DNA from: Erysipelotrichaceae bacterium | GTDB lineage: Bacteria; Bacillota_I; Bacilli_A; Erysipelotrichales; Erysipelotrichaceae | DNA length: 64,000 nucleotides | Assembly: GCA_024684175.1 (NCBI GenBank) | Contig: JAIKXJ010000054.1 | Coordinates: forward strand, 47,416-111,415 | Reading direction: 5' to 3' | In this document: positions 16,981 to 25,039 of the stretch, piece after piece | How the letters are laid out: every line of letters starts with the position of its first letter | How positions within the stretch are numbered: position 1 is the first letter of the stretch | The notes under the pieces: generated by a model | The model's database searches: none | What the model saw: the letters and a program-made list of their open reading frames with translations, nothing else | What the model was told of the DNA's origin: nothing | Translations under genes and position numbers: made by a program

Positions 16981-18596
16981 TATTTGATGCTCATGGCCTT
17001 GATCAGGCCGGGCAGGAGCTGTTTCTTACGGGAGACCAGACCGTCGACGAAGCCGTCCTTGCTGACCGTGAAGGCGTTGTTCAAAACTCTTCTTCGCGCA
17101 CCGGCGGAAAGCACATAGGAGCCGGAACCGTTCGGATTCGTCAGCATGATGGCCATCAGATCATAGCCGCCGGACTTGCAGGCATCTTCCATATAACGGG
17201 CAAGATCGTTCTTGAGGGCATCGTATTCGTCCTTGGACTTGCATACGGCCTGAGAAAGACCGACCTTGTTGCCGTCGATGTTGAATTCCTTGAAATCGTT
17301 GTAGACGATCTCGATATGACGCTTCGACAGTAAGGATTCGGAATGATCGATCAGGCCCTTGGAGAGTTCGTTGGCACTGACTTCACAGATCGCTTCAAGC
17401 TTTTTCGCCGTCTCGATGTCCAATGCCGTAGTCGTCGGTGAACGGAAATTCATCGTATCGGAGACGATCGCGCCTAAAAGGATACCGGCAAGTTCTTTCT
17501 CGATCTCCATGCCGTCATTCAGGAATTTATTGGTGACGATCGTTGCGGTCGCACCGACCGGCATCGTCGTGATATTGATCGGATTCTCCGATTCAAAACC
17601 GCCGAAACGGTGATGGTCGACGATCTCGAGAACGACACCTTCGTCGATGTCATCGATCGCCTGCTTCTTTTCGTTGTGGTCGACCAGGATGAACTGCTTG
17701 TGCTGGTAATTGAACAGATGGTAACGGGAGATCGCGCCGACGACCTTGCCCTCGTTGTCTAAGACCGGGTAGGATCTGTGACGGGATTTGGCGATCTTCT
17801 TGGATGCTTCATCGATCGTATCGTTGATGTTGAAATAATCGATCTTCTCCTTCCTGATCATGATCTGTTCGATCGCCGGCGTCTGATAGATCAGGCGAGT
17901 GATGGACAAAGGTGTGAGCTCCGTCGTGACGATCGTCGCTTCCGCATCCCTGGCCATCGATAAGACCTGCCTTGAGATCGGCGAAGAGGTGCAGACCACC
18001 AACATCGTCGCACCGAGTTCCAGACAATACAGGAGCTTGTCATCCTCGTTCCGCAATAAGACGATACTGTCGTCTTCCACATTGGACTTTAAGCTCGGGA
18101 ACATGTGCATCTTGCCCGAAAGCTTATGTGTCCCCTTCAGGACCAGCGTTCCGCTCAGGATCTTGACGATGTCATCGACTTCGATCGAAGAGATGATGGA
18201 CGCCAGCTGTTCATCGGTCTTCGTCCACATGTAGGTCAGATCGTCGAGCGTGACGATGCCTTCGAGATGTTTCCTCTTGTTGACGACGACCAGACCTCGG
18301 TTCTTCAGTTTGAGGACCTTGTCCAAAGCTTCTTTCATCGTCATCTCTTTATAGGCTGTTGCCGCCTTATCCATCTCGATCTCTTTCAAAGTGGATTTTG
18401 CGGTATACAAACGTTTGGGATCTTCGTAGCCGAAACGTTCGAGCAGGTATTCCGTTTCGGAACTCACCGAACCGATCCTCGCCGCTACGGCATCGACGCC
18501 TTTTCTTCTTTTGTATTCCGCATAAGCGATCGCCGAAACGATCGCATCGGTATCAGGGTTCTTGTGTCCTACAACATAAACGGGATTCTTTTTCAT
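16980..18596 (-). CDS. Manganese-dependent inorganic pyrophosphatase with CBS-DRTGG regulatory insert
   Basis: A 538-residue DHH-family pyrophosphatase that hydrolyses PPi in the cytoplasm. The N-terminal DHH part begins VYVVGHKNPDTDAIVSA. CBS sequences follow from about residue 70, a DRTGG-like segment lies near 130-240, and a second CBS runs from about 250-310. The DHH motif IVDHHRFGGF (about residue 328) and the DHHA2 domain (from about 430) complete it. The insert binds adenine nucleotides in characterised relatives, so activity should respond to AMP/ATP. AGGAGGTACTTCA precedes the ATG and the gene overlaps the upstream tsaC-like gene by 4 bases. Confidence 0.93.
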   Translation of the reverse strand: MKKNPVYVVGHKNPDTDAIVSAIAYAEYKRRKGVDAVAARIGSVSSETEYLLERFGYEDPKRLYTAKSTLKEIEMDKAATAYKEMTMKEALDKVLKLKNRGLVVVNKRKHLEGIVTLDDLTYMWTKTDEQLASIISSIEVDDIVKILSGTLVLKGTHKLSGKMHMFPSLKSNVEDDSIVLLRNEDDKLLYCLELGATMLVVCTSSPISRQVLSMARDAEATIVTTELTPLSITRLIYQTPAIEQIMIRKEKIDYFNINDTIDEASKKIAKSRHRSYPVLDNEGKVVGAISRYHLFNYQHKQFILVDHNEKKQAIDDIDEGVVLEIVDHHRFGGFESENPINITTMPVGATATIVTNKFLNDGMEIEKELAGILLGAIVSDTMNFRSPTTTALDIETAKKLEAICEVSANELSKGLIDHSESLLSKRHIEIVYNDFKEFNIDGNKVGLSQAVCKSKDEYDALKNDLARYMEDACKSGGYDLMAIMLTNPNGSGSYVLSAGARRRVLNNAFTVSKDGFVDGLVSRKKQLLPGLIKAMSIK

Positions 18597-19198
18597 TGAA
18601 GTACCTCCTGTATCTCCTTCAGACTGACCGGTCCCTCACGAAGGACCTTGATATCTTCTTCCGTAACATCGATGATCGTGCTGGCACATTCGCCTTTGGC
18701 ATCTTCACACACGATGGCATCGATCTTTCCATCCATACAGGCAAGAACGTCCCGCCATTTCAAAAGCGAAGCTTCTCCGGATACATTGGCGCTGGTCACT
18801 AAGATCGGCATGCCGATCTGTTCGATCAGATGAAGGATGAAATCATCCTTCGGTACCCTGATGCCGATGGTCTTTTTGCCCATCGTGACATAGTCTTCCA
18901 CGATCTCCTTTTTTTGAAAGATCAGCGTCAAAGCGCCGGGTGTCAGGACATCGATGATCTTTTTGGCCTTCTCACTTACATAGGCGACTTCATCGATCAT
19001 CTTAAAAGAATCGCACATCATCGGCAGCGGTTTGTCGAAACTTCTTCCTTTCGCTTCGTAGACCTTGGCGATCGCCTCTTTTTCCATGATGCAGGCCAGA
19101 CCAAAGACCGTATCGGTCGGAAAAGCCACGATCCCCCCGTTAATCAATGTCTTGATTATCTTGTCTGTATCCATCTTTGTATACCTGATGGTTTCCAT
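18593..19198 (-). CDS. tsaC: L-threonylcarbamoyladenylate synthase, YrdC/TsaC type
   Basis: A 201-residue YrdC-fold enzyme that makes threonylcarbamoyl-AMP for t6A37 in ANN-decoding tRNAs. The substrate motif KGRSFDKPLPMMC (about residue 50) and GGIVAFPTDTVFGLAC are diagnostic; SANVSGEAS is the ATP-binding segment. It lacks the C-terminal Sua5 domain. Two starts are possible: ATG 19198 with TATAAT ending 6 bases before it (leaderless), or ATG 19174 with a modest AGG 9 bases upstream. I use the first because the promoter leaves almost no 5' leader. The gene heads an operon with the pyrophosphatase and nagA and is divergent from the UPF0158-GNAT gene. Confidence 0.92.
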   Translation of the reverse strand: METIRYTKMDTDKIIKTLINGGIVAFPTDTVFGLACIMEKEAIAKVYEAKGRSFDKPLPMMCDSFKMIDEVAYVSEKAKKIIDVLTPGALTLIFQKKEIVEDYVTMGKKTIGIRVPKDDFILHLIEQIGMPILVTSANVSGEASLLKWRDVLACMDGKIDAIVCEDAKGECASTIIDVTEEDIKVLREGPVSLKEIQEVLQ

Positions 19199-19204
19199 AC
19201 TTCA

Positions 19205-19253
19205 ATTATATCGGTTTTACTGAAATATTTTCATCCCGATTGTGCATTATAAT
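19205..19253. promoter_or_regulatory. Divergent promoter region
   Basis: A minus-strand TATAAT (19210-19205) serves tsaC and a plus-strand TATAAT (19248-19253) serves the UPF0158-GNAT gene; they lie 37 bases apart. The first ends 6 bases from ATG 19198. The second leaves about 40 bases of leader with an AAAGAAAGGA ribosome binding site. Neither has a good -35. Confidence 0.6.
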
Positions 19254-19295
19254 GGAGTTGTCAGACAGATAAACAAATATAAAGAAAGGATCATT

Positions 19296-20231
19296 ATGCA
19301 GATAAAACTGGAAGAAGTGATCGAAGCCATCGATTCCACGACGGTCGATACGCAATACTATTACTACATCCCGGAAGAGAGGATCATCCTGAAAGAAGAC
19401 GATGATTCCATCAAAGACAAATATCTCATCCCGCTGCCCAGTCACAAGCAGATCGATGACTACGGCACGATGAAAGCCTTCATCGAAGACAAGACGGACG
19501 GCGAGGCCAAAGAATGGCTGGAAGAATGCATCAAAGGTGCCGGTGCCTTCCGCCGCTTCCGTTCCACGTTGGAACGCTTCGCTTTGAGTGAACGATGGTA
19601 CGACTATCTTGAAGATGCCCATGAAGACATCGCCGTCGACTGGTGCGAATACTACGGCATCGAATACCTCAAGGACCGGCCGTTTGAAAAGACAATGACC
19701 ACCGTATCTCCCGCTGCGCCGAAACCGCAGCAGAAACACAACTATCGCTTCATCACCATCGACAAGGACAATCTCTATTCCCTGGCCTATCTGACGGCGG
19801 ACTTCCGCAAGACCCTGGCTTCCCTCAAAGGAGACAAGTCCGACGTCGATGTTGATGACGCTTTGGAAGAGCTTCGCTACTATGTCTCGAAAAACTATCC
19901 GATCTTCGCCGTCTCCGATAACGGCAAATACGTCGGCTACGGCGTCTGCCGCATCGAAGATGACGTCGTCTGGCTCGAATCCATCTATGTCCGTCCGGAA
20001 TACCGCCGGAAAGGCATCGGCAAGATGCTGTTCGACAAGGCGGCTTCCATCGCCAAGGAATACGGAAACGAGACCTTATACCAGTATGTGCACCCCAACA
20101 ACGATACGATGATCCGCTTCTTGAAACACAACGGCTACGACGTGCTCAATCTCATCGAGATCCGTAAAGCATATAAAGAAGAAGATCCCCAGGATACCTA
20201 TACGATCGGCGAACACAGCTTCCGCTATTAA
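19296..20231 (+). CDS. UPF0158 domain fused to a GNAT acetyltransferase
   Basis: A 311-residue two-domain protein. Residues 1-130 (MQIKLEEVIEAIDSTT...) carry the UPF0158 pattern with FRRFRSTLER, SERWYDYLEDAHEDIAVDWCEYYGI. Residues about 155-300 form a GNAT N-acetyltransferase: the acetyl-CoA loop is RPEYRRKGIGKML and the C-terminal strand ends FLKHNGYDVLNLI. The predicted role is acetyl transfer to a small molecule or protein, with UPF0158 as an unknown recognition module. ATG 19296 follows AAAGAAAGGA. It is followed 11 bases later by the NIF3 gene and is probably cotranscribed with it. Confidence 0.85.
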   Translation: MQIKLEEVIEAIDSTTVDTQYYYYIPEERIILKEDDDSIKDKYLIPLPSHKQIDDYGTMKAFIEDKTDGEAKEWLEECIKGAGAFRRFRSTLERFALSERWYDYLEDAHEDIAVDWCEYYGIEYLKDRPFEKTMTTVSPAAPKPQQKHNYRFITIDKDNLYSLAYLTADFRKTLASLKGDKSDVDVDDALEELRYYVSKNYPIFAVSDNGKYVGYGVCRIEDDVVWLESIYVRPEYRRKGIGKMLFDKAASIAKEYGNETLYQYVHPNNDTMIRFLKHNGYDVLNLIEIRKAYKEEDPQDTYTIGEHSFRY

Positions 20232-20242
20232 GGAGAAAGAAA

Positions 20243-21094
20243 ATGTTGATAAGTGAAGTCATTCAGAACGTCAAAAACTGCTGCAAAGGTTCCTGGATGG
20301 GCAGACAGATCGATGATGCCCACACCAGAGACAAAGTCTTATACGGAAAGACCGACAGAGAATGTACCGGCATCGTGACGACGATCTACGCCTCGGCCGA
20401 TGTCATCCGCAAAACCCATGAACTCGGCGCCAACCTGATCATCGCCCACGAAGCGCTGTTCTGGAATCACGGCGACCATCAGAATTGGCTGAAGGAAAGC
20501 GAAAACAAGACCTATCTTGCCAAAGCCAAACTCATGGATGACTACGGCATCACCGTCTGGCGTTTCCACGACTACATCCATTCCGGCATCCCCTACAAAG
20601 ACGGCTACATCGACGGGATCTTCTACGGTCTGGCCAAAGAGACCGGCTGGGACGATGCCATCATCAACAACAATGACATCTCCGGTGCCCTATATCTGGA
20701 GTGCGAAGAGACCACACCGCGAAAGATCGGCGAACTCATCAAAGAAAAGTGGAACCTGACCGGCCTCAAATGCATCGGCGATCTTGACTGCAAAGTGAAA
20801 AAGATCATGGTCTGCGGCCACGTCTCGGAAGGAGGGGATTCCAACTCCCTGATCAAGCGGGTCGACAAGGAAGACATCAACCTGCTGATCCCGCTGGAAC
20901 TGATCGATTTCACCCTGGCCGAATACGTCAAAGATTCCGCTCAGCTCGGCTTCAACAGAGCCATCATCGCTCCCGGCCACTTCAACGTCGAAGAACCGGG
21001 CATGAAGTACATGGAGGTCTGGCTGCCGGAGCAGCTCAAGGAAGACATCCCGGTCACCTACGTCCAGGCCGGCGACATGTACTGTTTCTTATAA
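20243..21094 (+). CDS. NIF3-like dinuclear metal centre protein
   Basis: A 283-residue NIF3/DUF34 protein expected to form a toroidal hexamer with a dinuclear metal site. The metal-ligand motif LIIAHEALFWN (about residue 66) is near the N-terminus, and C-terminal ligands are expected in GHFNVEEPGM. HDYIHSG is also conserved here. DUF34 proteins have been linked to metal insertion and nucleotide or tRNA chemistry, but a general function is not settled. AAGGAGAAAGAAA precedes the ATG. It is the last gene of a two-gene plus-strand operon ending in a clear terminator. Confidence 0.88.
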   Translation: MLISEVIQNVKNCCKGSWMGRQIDDAHTRDKVLYGKTDRECTGIVTTIYASADVIRKTHELGANLIIAHEALFWNHGDHQNWLKESENKTYLAKAKLMDDYGITVWRFHDYIHSGIPYKDGYIDGIFYGLAKETGWDDAIINNNDISGALYLECEETTPRKIGELIKEKWNLTGLKCIGDLDCKVKKIMVCGHVSEGGDSNSLIKRVDKEDINLLIPLELIDFTLAEYVKDSAQLGFNRAIIAPGHFNVEEPGMKYMEVWLPEQLKEDIPVTYVQAGDMYCFL

Positions 21095-21115
21095 AGCGCA
21101 TCCTGCGCTTTTTTT
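21094..21115 (+). terminator. Terminator after the NIF3 gene
   Basis: AAGCGCA (21094-21100), loop TCC, TGCGCTT (21104-21110), followed by a seven-T run. It overlaps the last base of the stop codon. Confidence 0.92.
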
Positions 21116-21193
21116 CATCTGTTCTTCTTCCGATCGTTCCTGTCGAATTTTACATACGTCTGTGTCATACTTTTATTGACAAGAGGGACCACC

Positions 21194-22384
21194 ATGCAAT
21201 ACAGAGAAGACAAAAAAGGACAGCGCATCTCCGTTTTAGGTTACGGCTGCATGCGTTTCACCAACAAAAACGGAAAGATCGACGAAGCCAAGGCGGAACA
21301 AGAGATCATGAAAGCTTTTTCCCTTGGCGTCAACTACTACGACACCGCCTATGTCTACCCCGGCAGCGAGGCAGCTTTGGGCAATATCTTAGAAAGAAAC
21401 AAGATCCGCGACCGCGTCTTCATCGCCACCAAACTCCCGCAGTATCTGATCAGCAGCTACAAGAGTCTCGACAATTACTTCAACGAAGAACTCAAACGGC
21501 TGAAGACCGATCATGTCGATTATTATCTGATGCACCACATGACCGATGATGTCCAATGGAAACGCCTGAAGTCGATCGGCATCGAAGACTGGATCAAAGA
21601 CAAGAAAGAGAAAGGACAGATCCGCAATATCGGCTTTTCCTACCACGGAAATTCCGAAATGTTCATCTCCATCCTGGAAGACTATGACTGGGATTTTGCC
21701 CAGGTCCAGTACAACTACCTCGACGAACATTCCCAGGCCGGCCGTACCGGTGTGCAGCGGGCTCATGAGCTCGGTATCCCGATCATGATCATGGAACCGC
21801 TCAGAGGCGGCAAGCTGGTCGGCATGCTGCCGCAAAGCGTCAGACAGGCTATGAAAGAGAATCCGAGGCAATACTCCCCGGCCGAATGGGGATTCCGCTG
21901 GCTTTTCGATCAGGAAGCGATCACCTGTGTATTATCCGGCATGAATTCCGTCGACATGGTGAAAGAGAACTGCCGCATCGCCGATGAGGCAAGGGCAGGC
22001 TCCTTCAGTGAAGAAGATCATGCTTTCATCAGAAACATCGTCGAAGACATCCGGGCAAATGAAAAAGTCGGATGTACCGGCTGCCGCTATTGCATGCCTT
22101 GCGTCAAAGGCATCGACATCCCCGGAACGTTCAACGCCTATAACCGGATGTTTACCGAATCCAAGCACGACGGACGCTTCCAATACGCGCAGGCAGTCGC
22201 TTTACGCAAAGATGCCGCCTTCCCGAGCGCCTGCATCAAGTGCGGAAAATGTGAAAGCCATTGCCCACAGTCCATCCCGATCCGCGAAAAACTCGTCGAA
22301 GCCGATAAAGCCTTACGGCCTCTTCCTTACAAGATCGGCATCCATATCGCCAGAGCTTTTCTCTTAAGAAAGACGAAACAGTGA
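21194..22384 (+). CDS. Aldo/keto reductase with C-terminal 4Fe-4S ferredoxin domain
   Basis: A 396-residue oxidoreductase of the COG1453 type. Residues 1-285 form the aldo/keto reductase barrel: GCMRFTNK, YYDTAYVYPGSE with the catalytic Asp/Tyr, KLPQYL, and HHMTDD. The C-terminal 110 residues carry two cysteine clusters, CTGCRYCMPC and CIKCGKCESHCPQ, that should hold iron-sulfur clusters. Electrons could pass between NAD(P)H and a ferredoxin-type partner; the substrate is unknown. ATG 21194 follows AAGAGGGACCACC. An upstream in-frame TTG lies in the Shine-Dalgarno region and was rejected. The gene stands alone between two terminators. Confidence 0.92.
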   Translation: MQYREDKKGQRISVLGYGCMRFTNKNGKIDEAKAEQEIMKAFSLGVNYYDTAYVYPGSEAALGNILERNKIRDRVFIATKLPQYLISSYKSLDNYFNEELKRLKTDHVDYYLMHHMTDDVQWKRLKSIGIEDWIKDKKEKGQIRNIGFSYHGNSEMFISILEDYDWDFAQVQYNYLDEHSQAGRTGVQRAHELGIPIMIMEPLRGGKLVGMLPQSVRQAMKENPRQYSPAEWGFRWLFDQEAITCVLSGMNSVDMVKENCRIADEARAGSFSEEDHAFIRNIVEDIRANEKVGCTGCRYCMPCVKGIDIPGTFNAYNRMFTESKHDGRFQYAQAVALRKDAAFPSACIKCGKCESHCPQSIPIREKLVEADKALRPLPYKIGIHIARAFLLRKTKQ

Positions 22385-22433
22385 AAAGTTCCTGCTTCAA
22401 AACAAAGTTTTAATATATAATAGAAATGTTGAT

Positions 22434-22509
22434 GGGGCTTTAGCTCAGCTGGCAGAGCGCCTGGTTCGCAATCAGGAGGTCACCGGTTCGATCCCGGCAA
22501 GCTCCACCA
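22434..22509 (+). tRNA. tRNA-Ala (anticodon CGC)
   Basis: 76 nt with encoded CCA. Acceptor GGGGCTT pairs with AAGCTCC (one G-U), D arm GCTC/GAGC, anticodon loop TTCGCAA gives CGC (reads GCG), T loop TTCGATC. The T stem ACCGG/CCGGC has an A-C mismatch at position 49-65. A TATAAT at 22416-22421 lies 12 bases upstream. Confidence 0.95.
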
Positions 22510-22520
22510 TTTCGATCATG

Positions 22521-22542
22521 ACCGCTTCAAGCGGTTTTTTCT
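22521..22542 (+). terminator. Terminator after tRNA-Ala
   Basis: ACCGC (22521-22525), loop TTCAA, GCGGT (22531-22535), then TTTTTCTTTT. The stem is short. Confidence 0.7.
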
Positions 22543-22548
22543 TTTCAC

Positions 22549-22572
22549 AAAAAAAGACAGCTTCCGCTGTCT
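22549..22572 (-). terminator. Terminator of the small acidic protein gene
   Basis: On the minus strand AGACAGC (22572-22566), loop GGAA, GCTGTCT (22561-22555), then a T run. It lies about 40 bases after the stop at 22610. It faces the tRNA-Ala terminator. Confidence 0.8.
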
Positions 22573-22609
22573 TTTCTTTCTTTGTCTCATTCTGCTCAAT
22601 CTTATCTGT

Positions 22610-22846
22610 TTAGCTCAATGTCTTTCTTGCATGGGCATGGAAGAAGTCATTGGCTTTGTAGCAGATATTGGTCATGGTATCCAGGATATAGGTGGTCTTA
22701 TCATAGAAGTTACTCTTGAGGAAGTCTTCATACGATCTGTGGATCTTGCCGAAGTCTTCGATGAAGTCGAAGGCCTCGTCCCAGTCATTCTGCAGATCTT
22801 CCAGGGTGAGAAGATTGTCATCCATGTCTTCTAATACTTTATACAT
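22610..22846 (-). CDS. Small hypothetical helical protein
   Basis: 78 residues, not recognised. It is acidic in its first half (EDMDDNLLTLEDLQNDWDEAFDFIEDF) and looks largely helical, with no signal peptide or transmembrane segment. AAAGGAG precedes the ATG but at about 14 bases, longer than usual. The gene has its own terminator and codon use like its neighbours, which supports it being real. Nothing in its surroundings (tRNA-Ala, ATP-grasp ligase) suggests a job. Confidence 0.6.
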   Translation of the reverse strand: MYKVLEDMDDNLLTLEDLQNDWDEAFDFIEDFGKIHRSYEDFLKSNFYDKTTYILDTMTNICYKANDFFHAHARKTLS

Positions 22847-23053
22847 ATTTGATTTTGATTCTCCTTTCTTTTGTTTTGTCTGTTTTCAAAAGTGATCTTA
22901 TCGTTTATGTCTGTTTACATATATAAGATCTTCCATATGTACAAGGATGAAAGGAGATGGCCATTCCTTACGTACTTTATCGTTTCACTTTTTGAAGCTC
23001 TTGCCTATGTCAAGATATTGACTGGGGGGATATCAGTACTTCCAAGAAAGCAT
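22847..23053. other. Intergenic region without a recognised gene
   Basis: About 200 bases between the small acidic protein and the ATP-grasp terminator. It must hold the promoter of the small protein; a minus-strand TAAGAT near 22897 is the best -10 and has no clear -35. A long plus-strand frame runs through here but is antisense to the ATP-grasp gene and lacks a ribosome binding site. Confidence 0.4.
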
Positions 23054-23077
23054 AAGAAAAAGGAGCGGAGCTCCTTT
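23054..23077 (-). terminator. Terminator of the ATP-grasp/esterase operon
   Basis: On the minus strand AAAGGAGC (23077-23070), loop TCC, GCTCCTTT (23066-23059), then TTCTT. It lies just after the stop at 23084. Confidence 0.85.
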
Positions 23078-23083
23078 GTTTGT

Positions 23084-24265
23084 TTAACCCAGTACGTCGG
23101 AAGCGAAAACGCGTGCTTCTTCTTCGGTCGGGAAGGTGGCGATGAACATGTAGTTGGCCATCGCGCCGGAGAGCGCTTCTTCGACTCTTCCTTCTTCCTT
23201 GAGATGCGATCCGTATTTCTTGCGGATCTGTTCCGGTGTCAGCTTGAACGTGAGACCGTCTCTTCTGGAAGCGAAGCAGCAGACGTCTTCCGTCGTACGG
23301 AAGCGGTCCGTATTATCAAAGGCGATCATATCAGCCCACATCTCGTAGACATCGGTGCTGTTTGCCCAGTTCATCATCGTCGGTGCGATGCCCCCTGGAG
23401 GACGCATGTTGACTTCCAGGGCAACGATGGCACCCTTCTTTCCAATGTGCTGGTCACGGTCCAGACGGAAGAATTCCATATGGACGAAACGGCTCTTGAC
23501 ACCGAAGGCCTTGACCGTCTTTCTGCCGGCTTCCAAAAGTTCCTTGGGCAGCTTGGCACGTTCAAAGAAACAGGAATTCTTGTTTTCTTCGACCGCCTCC
23601 ATCAGATTGGCGACAGTGACGTTGCCGTTTTCGAAGATCGGCTTGCCTTTGGAATTGATGATCGCATCGTAAGTCTCGACTTCACCGTAGATATATTCTT
23701 CCATGATGTAAGAGATATCAAACTTGTTGTCAAAGAAACGTTTGAGATCGTCTTCGTTTTTGATCTTGTGCGTATCGTTGGCACCGACACCGTTGTCCGG
23801 TTTGGCAACGACCGGGAAACCGACCTCTTTGATGAAAGCCATGCATCCGGCATAGTCGTCGACGATGTGGTGTCTGGCGACCGGGATGCCTGCCTTGGTA
23901 TAATTCTTCTTCATCAGCGATTTGTATTTGACGACATCCATATCTTTCGGCATGAAACCGGTCGTGATATGGAAATCTTCTCTCAGCTTTGCATCTCTTT
24001 CGAGCCAGTATTCATTGTTGGACTCCAGGAAATCGATCTTGCCGTATTTGAAGCTGAAGAAAGCGACGGCACGGAAGACTTCATCGTAGTTTTCCAATGA
24101 AGAAACTTTATAATATTCGGTCAGCGCATTCTTCAGTTCATCGCTCAGCTCATCATAAGACGCATCGCCGATGCCCATGACGTTGATGCCGTTGTTTTTC
24201 AAACGGTCGCAGAAGTTCCAGTGATTTGCCGGAAAATTCGGTGAGATGTAAATAAAATTCTTCAT
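23084..24265 (-). CDS. ATP-grasp carboxylate-amine ligase
   Basis: A 393-residue ATP-grasp enzyme, predicted to activate a carboxylate as acyl-phosphate and join it to an amine. The N-terminal pre-ATP-grasp domain begins MKNFIYISPNFPANHWNF. The ATP-grasp fold is seen in KAGIPVARH, GFPVVAKPDNGVGA (phosphate-binding loop), IMEEYIYGEVETYDA and the metal-binding VALEVNMRPPGG (Glu/Asn). It is last in an operon behind two esterase-fold proteins (spacing 3 and 12 bases) with AAAAGGAGACTG before its ATG. The trio could make or process an amide/ester metabolite; the substrates cannot be read from sequence. Confidence 0.88.
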   Translation of the reverse strand: MKNFIYISPNFPANHWNFCDRLKNNGINVMGIGDASYDELSDELKNALTEYYKVSSLENYDEVFRAVAFFSFKYGKIDFLESNNEYWLERDAKLREDFHITTGFMPKDMDVVKYKSLMKKNYTKAGIPVARHHIVDDYAGCMAFIKEVGFPVVAKPDNGVGANDTHKIKNEDDLKRFFDNKFDISYIMEEYIYGEVETYDAIINSKGKPIFENGNVTVANLMEAVEENKNSCFFERAKLPKELLEAGRKTVKAFGVKSRFVHMEFFRLDRDQHIGKKGAIVALEVNMRPPGGIAPTMMNWANSTDVYEMWADMIAFDNTDRFRTTEDVCCFASRRDGLTFKLTPEQIRKKYGSHLKEEGRVEEALSGAMANYMFIATFPTEEEARVFASDVLG

Positions 24266-24268
24266 TTC

Positions 24269-25027
24269 TCAGTCTCCTTTTAACAGATATGGCAAGAAAT
24301 AAGGCACTTGTTTATACCACCATGGCCAGTCGTGATTGACATCGCTTCCCCAGTAATCGACCCAGATATTGATGCCCAGTTCGTGGAAGCGCTGATCGAG
24401 ATACTGCGTGCTCCAGGGTTCTTCCCAGGCACCCATGCCGACACAGACGACAGCTTTGTTGTTGTTGTAACGGGCGATGTAAGGATGATCGGGAGCCATG
24501 CCTCTCATATAATCGGTGATGGAATTGTTGTAGACGACTTCATCCATATAATCACCGAAGAAGAAGGATGCATGATAAATGCCGGACAGCGCCATGCAGC
24601 GATCGAAGAGATCCGGGAAGCGCAGATACAGGTTCAATGCATGGGTCGCACCCATCGAACAGCCGAAGGTCATGATGCCCGGGTAGCCGTCCCAGCCATT
24701 CCTCTCATTGACATATTCTCGGATGAACGGTACGACTTCTCTGGTGATGTAGTTGATCCACTCTTCGTGACGGCGGATGCGGTGATACGGATCACCGTTC
24801 TTGTCCGACCAGGTCTCGATATCAATGGTGTCGATCGCAAAGACGATGACATCGCCCGCATCGATCCAGGGGGAGAAGGTATCCGTCAGATGGAAGTTCT
24901 CAAAATCGAAGAACCTTCCGTCCTGACAAGGTATGAACAGAACAGGCTTTCCTGCATGTCCGTACACCTTGAGCGGCATCATCCGGCTCAGGTTTTCCGA
25001 ATAAAACTCAAAATAATTGGTCTCCAT
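24269..25027 (-). CDS. Esterase D-like alpha/beta hydrolase (operon copy 1)
   Basis: A 252-residue PF00756-type esterase. The nucleophile elbow is GCSMG (about residue 121), and the likely catalytic histidine is in VNHDWPWW near the C-terminus. There is no signal peptide, so it is cytoplasmic. It shares the fold and exact length with the next upstream gene but the sequences differ, suggesting two substrates or subunits rather than a fresh duplication. GAAAGGATGAACT precedes the ATG. Its position between the other esterase and the ATP-grasp ligase suggests a common pathway. Confidence 0.88.
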   Translation of the reverse strand: METNYFEFYSENLSRMMPLKVYGHAGKPVLFIPCQDGRFFDFENFHLTDTFSPWIDAGDVIVFAIDTIDIETWSDKNGDPYHRIRRHEEWINYITREVVPFIREYVNERNGWDGYPGIMTFGCSMGATHALNLYLRFPDLFDRCMALSGIYHASFFFGDYMDEVVYNNSITDYMRGMAPDHPYIARYNNNKAVVCVGMGAWEEPWSTQYLDQRFHELGINIWVDYWGSDVNHDWPWWYKQVPYFLPYLLKGD

Positions 25028-25039
25028 AGTTCATCCTTT

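Noticed and set aside
22871..24100. A 409-codon plus-strand open frame
   Set aside because: It is fully antisense to the ATP-grasp gene, whose motifs are clear. It has no ribosome binding site and its composition mirrors the codon positions of the real gene.
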